DNA of 64,000 nt, taken from Persicaria tinctoria (lineage: Eukaryota; Streptophyta; Magnoliopsida; Caryophyllales; Polygonaceae). The stretch is taken from NCBI GenBank assembly GCA_037127255.1, contig JBANSL010000002.1, positions 43,944,392 through 44,008,391 on the forward strand, written 5' to 3'. Positions 21,923-31,201 of the stretch are shown here, piece by piece (the first letter of the stretch is position 1; every line of letters starts with the position of its first letter). The notes under the pieces are model-generated. The model was given only the letters and a program-made list of their open reading frames with translations, made no database searches and was not told the origin of the DNA. The position numbers and the translations under genes were made by a program.

Positions 21923-24238
21923 AGGGTGGTTAATGTGTAAACACCCCTTAGGATGTAAATTGTGAACGAATCTTGGCCATAGAATTGAACAAAATCAACG
22001 GTTCAAGATTAATCACAATTCTTTTTTATTTTTCTTTAATATTGGTTGGGCCCACCACACGTAAACACCACTTCATAGAAGAAAGACCCGTGAGTTCACA
22101 CACTCCCAATTGAAACTTTTTTTTTAACCGTTTCCATTCAGTTTTTGTACTGATTTTTTTTTTTTTCGATTTTTTTTGTTTTATACCTTTGTTTTCAAGA
22201 TAATTGTATTGAAATTATGTTATTTGAAATTAGAAAGATTATTCATATTTAAGAGATGCTTACTCAGTAAAATTTGATATATTATTCGATTAAATTATAG
22301 AAATTATTCGTATGTGAAAAGACGATTATTTTAAAAAAAATTAGTTTTTGGGATGTTAAAATAACAATAACAAATCTTCATTGTTCGGTAAAATCGCAAA
22401 TGGTATTCATGTGTAAGCAGAAGTTTGAAAGAATTATATATAAATGAATATTATATATAAAAGAATGGGTTTGAAATAAATAACAGAATACATATTCGTT
22501 TAAATTTGAGAGATTATTCAGTTAAATTATAGAGATTATTCGTATGTAAGAGGGTGATTATTTACATATTTATTTATTGATTATTCAGTTAAATTTTAGA
22601 GATGATTCGGTTAAATTATAGAGAATATTCGTATGTAAGAGGGTGATTATTACATATTTATTTATTGATTATTCGGTTAAATTTGAGATATTATTCAGTT
22701 AAATTATAGAGTTATTCGTATGTAAGAGGGCGATTATTTGCATGCTTATTGATTTTTTAATGTTAAAATAATAATCAATAAACTTGTACATTATTCGGTA
22801 AAATCACAAAAAGTATTCATAGATGTGAGGAAGTTTGAAACAATTATATATATAAATTATTCATTATATGATGAGTGATTTTTAAGAAAATCAAGCATTA
22901 TTCGGTAAATTGTGAATCATTATTCATAAATAAAAATGCAATTTTGTAAAGTTTGACTCCCCCCCAAAAATATATATATATACAATAATTTTGAAAATGG
23001 TAAAATTATGTAATTTTAATTAATTTCCAACAAACAAACTTTAAAAAAAAAAAGTCAAAGTACCACTATTTTTTATACTTAAATAATACGGAGTAGGAAT
23101 AATGGAAATGGATGTATACAGTACGTTGTACACGAAACTTCAATACCCGAGTAGGTTAAAAATTCAGGTTTGTACCACACGCTCGTTGCCATGAAAGTGG
23201 GTGAGGTTGTTTGTGGGTCCCACATTTTTTTTAATAAAAAAAAATCAGAAATGGAGATTAAATCTTCACCATCCATTTCACTCAATTTAAAGGCTCAGAT
23301 TTGTTCACAAATTGCATCATAAGAGCATCAACAATGGTCGGTCACCGACCTCCCCAAATCACTTTTTCCACTCAGTTGGGCAACTCAACCATTGTAAACA
23401 GCCTCCCGATATTTGGGGTGCCTCGACATATTGGGAACCTTCCCAAATCCGAAACCAATTAAACGATGACACGTGTCAACGTAATAAATCATTTCTTTTT
23501 TTCAATTTCCTTAATAGATTTTAATTAAAGACTAAAAAATATAAATAATTTAATTAAAATATTAATATTAATTATTAAATATAATTATATAATTACATTA
23601 ATCAATTTTTTCAATGGTTTAATTTATTTAAAATATTTTAAATTACTAAAATTAATTATCAAATATAATTAAAAATTTTAATTAGTATTTTTTAGTTCTC
23701 GAATATATTAACAATTTAGTTTAAACATTTTAAATAATTAAAAGTAATTAACAAATATAATTAATAATTAAATTAATAATTTTTTGAAATGTCAAATTTA
23801 TTAACAATTTAGTTTAAATATTTTAAATTATTAAAATTAATTAAAAATATAATTATAATATTATAATATTAACTTATAGTAATATTAAATCAATTTTTTT
23901 TTTGAAATTTCAAATTTATTAAAAATTTAATTAAAAATATTTTAAATTATTAAAACTAATTATCAAATTTAATTAAAAATTAATTTAATTTTTTATATTG
24001 ATAAATCAATTTAATTTTTTAATATTTGAAATTATAGGAAAAATATAATGGGTATGGAAAAAGTGGTGGGATAGATTATTGGGGAGCCTGACCATTGTGG
24101 GAATGGAGAATTGAATTGGGGAGGGTTGAGAATAAAGTTAGTGGAAAATGAGGTGGACGAATAAGAAAAGGGGAGAGAAGTTTTGGGGAACCCGACCATT
24201 GCTGATGCTCTAAGGAGTGTTTACAAAAGAACCACCCT
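21923..24238. mobile_element. TA-1: TIR element in a (TA)n tract, carrying a nested MITE
   Basis: The termini are inverted: AGGGTGGTT then TGTAAACACCCCTTAG (21923-21952) against the complement of 24211-24238 (AGGGTGGTT then TGTAAACACTCCTTAG). The element lies between TA repeats. The interior (22200-22930) holds many copies of TTATTCGGTTAAAT-like sequence and several of CGTATGTAAGAGGG. The right subterminal region (23250-23319) mirrors the left one and is cut from its terminus by a MITE at 23323-24210. No transposase is visible, so it is non-autonomous. Confidence 0.7.
23323..24210. mobile_element. PIF/Harbinger-like MITE nested in TA-1 (TSD TAA)
   Basis: TIRs GAGCATCAACAATGGTCGG (left) and the complement of CCGACCATTGCTGATGCTC (right), flanked by TAA on both sides (23320-23322 and 24211-24213). 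The 888-bp body is extremely AT-rich. GAGCATC-type ends with a TWA duplication fit the PIF/Harbinger superfamily. Confidence 0.75.
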
Positions 24239-24258
24239 ATATATATATATATATATAT
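24239..24258. repeat. (TA)10 tract between TA-1 and TA-2
   Basis: Pure TA dinucleotides separate the right terminus of TA-1 from the left terminus of TA-2 without any other sequence. Confidence 0.9.
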
Positions 24259-25868
24259 AGGGTTTACTTCAAATGTAAAAAGTCCTTAACGTGTAAAATT
24301 GGCTTAAGGTGTAAAATTTTGTCTTTTAGTGAATTTAACACACGGGCGGACTGATTTAAACCAAAAAAAGGGCCTAATTTGGCCCCTCTTTTGTTCAGCT
24401 TCTTCAATCAGAGAAAGCGGTGTTCGATCTTCCCTGGTCGTCGGTCTTCGACCTTCGCAGCGGAGCGAGAAGAGGAACAAATCTCGCCCCTTCCCTGGCC
24501 GTCGTCATCGGCGTCGAAACCGCTAGCGGAGACGGTGTTGCAGGTGGCGTCGTTGTGGTCGCTCAGATGCACGAGTTGCTCGGCGGCGGACATCTCGCAG
24601 CGGGAGAAGTAACAGTCGGCGGACATCTGGCCTCTCTTCTCCGTCTTCGATCAATTAGGGCTCTCAGGTTCGTTTGTTGCTTCTCTTTTGGCCCTCTTCT
24701 ATCAATCAATCGTCGATTTCGTCTTCTAATTAGGGTTCTGAAATTGGTATCTATTCCTTCATCTTCTAATTAGTGATCGAGATTGTGTTTTTGTGCTTCT
24801 GAATTATTTAATTAGTGGATTGAATTTTTTTTATTGAATTTATGAATTTTGATGGATGGAATTTGGATTGAGATTTGTGGATTTGAAATAGAGATTGAGA
24901 TGGGATAAATTCATGTCTTCTAGGTGTTTGATAAAATGCCTAGGAGAGAAATCGAGATTGAGTTATGGTTAAATCCATGCTTACTAGGTGTTTGATAAAA
25001 TGAATATTGTTGCCAATTACATGGCGATGTGGTGACTTTCTAGCATATATATGTATTTTCATGTATCTGTCCATCATTTATTTTGCGAACAAGACCTTTT
25101 GCTTTGCAATGAAATGGCTGATGAGTTCTTGGAATATGAAAAAAAAGCCCCCAAAATTGAAGAACTACAAATAGAGATTGACCTAACCATGAGGAGGACA
25201 AGCAAATAGAGATTGAGTCTCTGCCTCTGACGATGACAACGCTCTCCATCCCAAGTCTGATTCTGAAGGTTCCGATAAGCCCAAATTAGGTTTCAATCTT
25301 TCTTAATTAGTTAGTTAGTACGTACGTTGCTCTTTTTTCTTTTTCAGTTTTAAACTTTAATTTGATTTGATGATACGTTTGTTGCATTGCATATGTATGT
25401 ACACTGGACCTTGATCTTAGCTTTTCATGTAAGTTCTCACATCTTATCAATACACAACCCCTTTTTCTACAAGGTAACCCATTTATTTTTCCCTTAATTT
25501 TACTAACTTTTAAAGCTGCTAATTAAATTGGTGATGTATTGCAGCTCTTCAGAAATGGCATGAGAGAATCCACACAGACCCATGTGACCTTGAAGATCAA
25601 CCCATCAGGTAAGTTAATATATATAATTTGATCGATCGAGTTCGCTTGATTTTATATATGGTTCCATCTCTAGCGAGGTTTAATTTTGATAGTGTTGTGT
25701 TTTGGTGATATCGATCGATCATCGATGGAGAGTAGAGGAAGAAGCTTTGGAAGAGGTCTTAAAGTTTATCTACAATTGCACTAATATATCTTATTTTTGC
25801 ACTTAATATAGTTCATATTGCACAATTGTATTCTAAAATTGCATTAATATGTGTGATGTCCGATTATA

Positions 25869-25939
25869 AGCCTATTAGCTCAAAATGGAAGAGCAATGTG
25901 CCTACGCACAAAGATGCGGGTTCAAATCCCGTATAGGCT
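25869..25939 (+). repeat. tRNA-like sequence (left arm of the inverted module)
   Basis: 71 nt with a perfect acceptor-like stem AGCCTAT/ATAGGCT, a D-arm (GCTC/GAGC) and a T-arm with loop TTCAAAT. The anticodon arm is abnormal: 20 nt lie between D- and T-arm parts, and only a 4-nt loop (CTAC) can be formed. It is therefore a tRNA relic or mimic and not a functional tRNA. The D-arm and T-arm contain A- and B-box-like pol III promoter sequences. Confidence 0.55.
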
Positions 25940-25979
25940 ATCTATGTTTATCGCTTTGAAGTACTATGTTTCTCTTCAT

Positions 25980-26370
25980 AAATAAGAGTGTAAAGTGCAA
26001 AAATAAAATTGTAATGTGCAAATATAAGAACATAAAGTGCAAAAATAAAATTGAAATGTGCACATTTAGAATACAAGTGTGCAAAAGTAAGATACACTTG
26101 TGCAACTGTGAAGTGCATTTGTGCAAGTGTGAAATGCAGTTGTGCAACTGTGAAGTGCAGTTGTGCAACTGTGAAGTGCATTTGTGCAACTGTGAAGTGC
26201 TTTTGTGCAACTGTAAAGTGCAAATATAAGAACATAAAGTGTAAAAATAAAATTGTAATGTGCACATTTAGAATACAAGTGTGCAAAAATAGGATACAAT
26301 TGTGCAAAAGTAAGATACAATTGTGCAGATTTAGAATACAGTTGTGCAAAAGTAAGATCATAATGTGCAT
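25980..26370. repeat. GTGCA-rich array with 21-bp units
   Basis: The clearest part, about 26096-26221, is 21-bp units of type TTGTGCAACTGTGAAGTGCA plus one base. Looser AAGTGCAAA and ACATTTAGAATACA units surround it. As 21 bp is seven codons, every frame gives spurious peptides (CNCEVHL repeats). More GTGCATAA copies occur at 26520-26590. Confidence 0.75.
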
Positions 26371-26629
26371 GAATAAGACAAAAGATGTCCTTTTGAAATT
26401 GATGTTTTAATTTTGTTTTTTTTTTTACTTTTGAGAGTTTGGGTTCACCTCTCGGATAATTTAGGTTGATAGATGTAAGTTTGAAATCGATTTTTTTACC
26501 TATAAGCTTTTAAAATTAAAGTGCATAAATAAGATTAAAATGTGCATAATTAAGGTTAAAAAGTGCATAACTTAGATTATAATGTGCATGATTAACAATT
26601 TGCGATTGTTGCGCTCTTGTCTATTATGT

Positions 26630-26700
26630 AACCTATGTGGGATTTGAACCCACATCTTTTATGCAAACGCACATTGCTCTACCAATTGAGCTAATAGGCT
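26630..26700 (-). repeat. tRNA-like sequence (right arm of the inverted module)
   Basis: On the - strand, 71 nt with acceptor AGCCTAT/ATAGGTT (one G-T pair), D-arm GCTCAATTGGTAGAGC and T-arm GTGGG/CCCAC with loop TTCAAAT. It is about 80% like the left arm but inverted. The D- and T-arms are better preserved than in the left arm, yet the anticodon arm is again non-standard. Confidence 0.55.
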
Positions 26701-26742
26701 AAATTATGATTTTTATGCTACAATAGAAGAACCTAATCGACC

Positions 26743-27380
26743 TAAAGCATATTGCAATATAATTCTAAAATTCAATTAGTTCATGATTCACAAACAATTT
26801 GACAATGCTATAAACATGAAATTAGCTCCAAATCAACCCAACAACACAATCATATCATCAATTTCAGTCAATTTGGATGTTGGCAAAAAACCCCAAATTC
26901 TAAAGCATATCGCAATATAAAATTCTAAACTTCAATTAGATCATGATTCATAAACAATTTGACAATGCTATGAACATGAAATTAGCTCCAAATCAACCCA
27001 ACAACACAACCATATCATCAATTTAAGTCAATTTTGCTTTTGGCAAAAAGCCCCAAATTCTAAAACATATCGCAATATAAAATTCTAAAATTCAATTAGC
27101 TCATGATCCATAAACAATTTGACAATGATATGAACATGAAATTAGCTCAAAATCAACCCAACAACACAACCATATCATCAATTTCAATCAATTTGGCTTT
27201 TGGAAAAAAGCCCCAAATTCTAAAACATATCGCAATCTAAAATTCTAAAATTCAATTAGCTCATGATCCATAAACAATTTGACAATGATATGAACATGAA
27301 ATTAGCTCAAAATCAACCCAACAACACAACCAAATCATCAATTTCAATCAATTTGACTTTTGGCAAAAAGCCCCAAATTC
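26743..27380. repeat. four tandem copies of a 160-bp repeat
   Basis: Copies begin TAAARCATAT at 26743, 26901, 27061 and 27221 (periods 158, 160 and 160). Each contains AAACAATTTGACAATG, AACATGAAATTAGCTC, AACCCAACAACACAA and GCAAAAAGCCCCAAATTC. Copies 2 to 4 are closer to each other than to copy 1. Confidence 0.9.
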
Positions 27381-27975
27381 CGCTCCTAAATCAAACCCTA
27401 GGTTTTCAATCTCAACCTAAATCATTCAAACAATCTAAATAGTTGTAATAAACAAGTTTAGGGTTAGAAATCATACCAAATTCGAGTGGAAATAAGGAGC
27501 AAAATCGGGATTTCGAAGGTATTCCGAGCCAAAAGCACCGATTAGCGTTGTTGGGGAAGATGGGCTCGGTGTGGGCTCGGCTGGGCTCGAACCATGGGGG
27601 TTCCGGTCTCGGGGGGTGCGCCTAAGGGAGGGGGTTCGAGCAGGTGGGGGCTGGTGGCCGGAGGTGGCTCGTGGGTGGCGTGGGAGGCCGATGAGAGAAG
27701 AACGACGTGGGGCTTCGACTGGGCTCGCCTGGGCAGCAGTTGGCTCGAACCAAGCCTAGTCAAGGCTCGGGGGGTGCGCCCATGGGTGGGCTCGAGCGCG
27801 GCCAGGCGCTGGTGGCCGGAGGTGGCTCGACGTGGGGTGGGTGCGGGGCAGCTGGAGGCCGAGAGAGAAGCCGATGTACGTTGTACGTGGAGCGCGCGTG
27901 GTAATTCCTTAAAAAAATAAATTTTACACGTTAAGCGGATTTTACACGTTAAGGAGTTTTTACATTTTAAAGCTT

Positions 27976-27979
<4 letters not shown>

Positions 27980-28061
<82 letters not shown>
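27980..28061. repeat. (TA)n tract
   Basis: About 80 bp of nearly pure TA after TA-2. Part may be the target duplication and tail of the inserted retroposon fragment that follows. Confidence 0.9.
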
Positions 28062-28066
<5 letters not shown>

Positions 28067-28358
28067 AGGAAATAATTCGAGGCCGGACAGGCCCGGACCT
28101 CGAGAGGCCGACAAAGTCGGCAGACGGCAAGCCGTCTAAACATACAACATAGTAAAGGAAATACAACATAAAACAATAACCTAATACAACAAAAGAAACT
28201 ACATGAAACAAACCCGGAAAACCCAAAACCCTAAGCGAACAAACGGACACAGCAAAGAGAAGATGGAGACCCGACGTGGTGAAGTGGATAACGAGCGCAT
28301 GGGACAGCTCAGCTGACACGATGTCTCGCCGCCGGAAAGACGGAAAGCAGCAATCGAC
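28062..28358 (-). mobile_element. truncated retroposon copy, same family as 39248-40910
   Basis: 28073-28355 closely matches 39265-39552 (GAGGCCGGACAGG, GACAAAGTCGGCAGACGG, TGGTGAAGTGGAT). It is 5'-truncated at about 28356. The sequence AGCTTCCCTATATATATA occurs just left of the (TA)n (27971-27988) and again at 28359, a probable target duplication from insertion into the right edge of TA-2. Confidence 0.7.
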
Positions 28359-28363
28359 AGCTT

Positions 28364-28425
<62 letters not shown>
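28359..28425. repeat. duplicated target (AGCTTCCC) and (TA)n tract
   Basis: Second copy of AGCTTCCC and a TA run that separates the retroposon from TA-3. Confidence 0.8.
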
Positions 28426-28427
<2 letters not shown>

Positions 28428-30093
28428 GATAGATCATATGAGAACACCCCTTAAAATGTATAATGAGAACAAATCTCATCCATTGATTTAGTAAAATTGG
28501 ATGGCTGAGATTATTCCGTAATATTAATTAATTGAAAATTAAAATAGAAAAAAAACAACACCACTGATCATTAAAGCGCGTGTAACCACCAACTCCAACC
28601 CTAATCCACATTGTTGTCATTCTGCTATAAAGGATACAGAGAGATTGAAGGAGCGGCGATCGGGAGCGGCGAGCGGCGATCGAATGAGCATTCGGGACTC
28701 CGGCGATCAGGCGACAGTGAACCGGCCATCTCCCCCGGTGATCTCCTCCTGCGAAGGTTCTCGCTGGCCGGATTTCGTCTTGGAAGGTTCTCGCGGCGAT
28801 CGAAGGTTCTCGATCTTCCTCCCCTCCTTCTACGCCGCCGCTCTTCATCCCCCGCTATTCCTTCTACGCCGCCGCTCTTCGCCGCCGGTTCTCGCGACGT
28901 CCCACAGAGGCGGTGTTCGGACAACCCTAACCACCGGATACCAATTGCGGTGGTGGAAGAGGTGCCAGTTGCGGTGATGGCGACGGAAAAACAGAGGCGC
29001 CAGTTGCGGTGATGGCGAGCGGACAACCCGGCGGTGGCGATTGGAAGGGCTTGTCGAAGAAGATGGCGATGTGCGATATGGCGGTCGACGGCTCCTTGAT
29101 TTCTCTCCCTGTTGCGGTGCATCGGCAATGGCTCCCTGATTTCTCTCCCTGACTTCAATCAGCGGCCCTCTAGCAGCCTAACCGAGCCCATGACGCAGCA
29201 CTCCGAGTCGCCGACCAGGTTCGTTGAAATTGCGAAATCAATTGAAATTGATTTCAAAAAACCCAAGTATCTCTGGCTATGGCGGATCTTTAATTGGTAT
29301 CCGGTGGTTAGGGTTTGTGAAAGATCTCGAATTAGGTTTTGTTCTTGATTTTACAGATTTTGTTTGTTGGATTTAGGATTTTTAGTTGTGATTTCTCGGT
29401 CAAGTTCTGCTTGCTCTGTTCTTGATTTTACAATTGGATTGTTGCACTAGGGATGTATAAATTTTGTTGATATCTTGTTTTTGCATTCCAGTTTGTTTAG
29501 GACATATCCAATGTATCGATACGATCGTATAATCACGGGATATAATCGAATAATCCAGTGATATCATTGAATAATTTTTAGTTATTTGTTACAATGACAT
29601 AAAGTAACCGAATAATCATGCGATATAATCGAATAATCAAGCGATACCATCGAATAATCAAACGATACCATCGAATAATTTTTGGTAAGTAGTTTATGAC
29701 GTTTTCATGTTGCTAGCCGATCAGAATAATCCATCGATACTATTGCATAATCCATTAATACGATCGAATAATCCAGTGATATTATCGAATAATTCAAAGA
29801 AAAAAATAATCACCCATCATGTGGCAAGTGGATACGATCGCATAATCCGTCGATACGATCACATAATCCGTCGATACGATTGAATAATCCAGATATAATA
29901 TCGAATAATTTCAAGAGAGTGCATCACACACGCCCCCAATTCAGCAAGTGGGCTAGAAAAAAACGTGGGCCCCACTGATTTTTAATAAAAAAAAGCTAAA
30001 ATTGCCTTTTAATCTCATCCATCCATTTCATCTAATCAACGGCCCAGATGTGTTCTCATTATACACAATAAGGCTTGATTACCCTTGAACCAT

Positions 30094-30096
<3 letters not shown>
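28426..30096. mobile_element. TA-3: 1.67-kb TIR element in a (TA)n tract
   Basis: The left end AGGATAGATC, then ACACCCCTTAAAATGTATAA, then TGAGAACAAATCTCATCC corresponds to the complement of 30000-30096 (AGGATGGTTC, TTGTGTATAATGAGAACACA). The TIR is imperfect. The first 600 bp (28630-29260) are GC-rich and leader-like. 29500-29910 is an array of ATCGAATAATC-type motifs. The phrase ACACCCCTTA at the left end is shared with TA-1, so the two belong together. No transposase is seen. Confidence 0.65.
29500..29910. repeat. array of GATAC-GATCGAATAATC motifs in TA-3
   Basis: Roughly fifteen or more short units (GATACGATCGAATAATCC, GATACCATCGAATAATC and variants) at irregular 17- to 40-bp spacing. 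The core complement GATTATTCGAT resembles the TTATTCGGTTAAAT motif of TA-1. Confidence 0.75.

Positions 30097-30177
<81 letters not shown>
30097..30177. repeat. (TA)n tract right of TA-3
   Basis: About 80 bp of pure TA repeats closing the chain of TA elements. Confidence 0.95.
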
Positions 30178-30178
<1 letters not shown>

Positions 30179-30722
30179 CTATATGTTAATGATCGGATTG
30201 ATTTCCAACACTAAGATGAATACCAACTTGGGTGGGTTTTTGTAGATTCAATTCCTTTGATGCATAAATCAAGAATCACTTGTGATTGACCCTCATCATA
30301 TCCAACTATGATTTACCTCTTAAATGTTAACCATAAAAACCGCACCCTTGAAATAGTCAAATCATGTTTACTGTTGTAAACTTTGCTCATGCATCCGAAG
30401 TCAGCAAACTCAGGGCAAAGCCGATTTCACTATCCGCTCTAGGATTGAAGAACACCGTCGTCAAATGCTTATCAAAATGAATCTTATGATGAAGTACCAC
30501 ATTAATACGAAAAGGAAAACTCATTAATATGTCAAAATGAATATGATGTTATGTGAAGTATCGACCATCTCAAGAAAATAAAATTTAAATAACAACGTGC
30601 CAATAAGTATGGACAATATTAGTAGAAACTTGACGTGTTAAATATTTTATTTTATACATCAAGTTCGACCGAAAATATCATGAAAAAACCCGAACAAGGT
30701 TTAGGAAAAGAACTAGTTATTA
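30178..30722. other. spacer, nothing recognised
   Basis: AT-rich unique-looking DNA between the last TA tract and a Stowaway MITE. No frame or repeat stands out. Confidence 0.4.
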
Positions 30723-30959
30723 CTCCCTCCGTTCAACAAAACTTGACGTTTTACTATTCATGCACGCTTTTTTAGGAGCTAAAAACTATATAAAATATCG
30801 ATTTTTTAAATAATTTTTTTAAACAATTTCGTAGTTATTATTAATAAGTACAAACTTGTTAAAATTTTTTTTTTTAAAAATGAATATTTTATATAGTTTT
30901 TATCATTCTAAAAAAGCGTGCGTGAATGGTAAACGACAAGTTTTGTTGAACGGAGGGAG
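30723..30959. mobile_element. Stowaway MITE (Tc1/mariner), TSD TA
   Basis: The termini CTCCCTCCGTTC and GAACGGAGGGAG are exact inverted repeats, flanked by TA (30721-30722 and 30960-30961). The 237-bp body is a long imperfect palindrome (GCACGCTTTTTTAG near the left, CTAAAAAAGCGTGC near the right). It lies about 240 bp upstream of the MBD4 start codon, within possible promoter range. Confidence 0.93.
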
Positions 30960-31201
30960 TATTATTTTAGGAATGATTCATTCCAATCGCATACCAAACA
31001 ACCTGCTCCAATAATGAGCTATTACCATTTTCTGATTCCATTTCGATTTCGATTCCAGCACTCATACCAAACGGGCCTAAAACCCTAACCAAAACTAGTT
31101 TTATACGTTCGATTGGGTCTACAACTCTACTAGAACTCGAAGGCTGCTCGAGCCCCGGTGGAACCCTGCTCTCTCCCCCGTGGTTCTTGCATTTAGAAAT
31201 A

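Larger units (their letters stand above)
24259..27979. mobile_element. TA-2: 3.7-kb TIR element in a (TA)n tract
   Basis: The left end AGGGTTTACTTC, AAATGTAAAAAGTCCTTAAC, GTGTAAAATTGGCTTAAGG pairs with the complement of the right end (27900-27979), giving about 60 bp of imperfect TIR. Inside are a GC-rich block (24400-24640), a module with inverted tRNA-like ends (25869-26700), four 160-bp tandem repeats (26743-27380) and a GC-rich block with a roughly 175-bp duplication (27590-27890). The GC-rich blocks look like gene 5' ends, as in Pack-type elements, but no gene is identifiable. No transposase is seen. Confidence 0.65.

Noticed and set aside
25980..26370. CRISPR-like repeat array
   Set aside because: Plant nuclear context, repeats adjacent without unique spacers, and no cas genes.
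25938..26410. Cys-rich repeat proteins (CNCEVHLCK) on both strands
   Set aside because: The 21-bp GTGCA array is in phase with codons, so any frame is open. It is a DNA repeat and not a gene.
25869..26700. Two functional tRNA genes
   Set aside because: Acceptor, D- and T-arms fit, but no normal 5-bp anticodon stem with a 7-base loop can be drawn in either copy, and they form an inverted pair inside a repeat element.
27967..28447. Proteins with long Ile-Tyr runs
   Set aside because: Translation of TA microsatellites.
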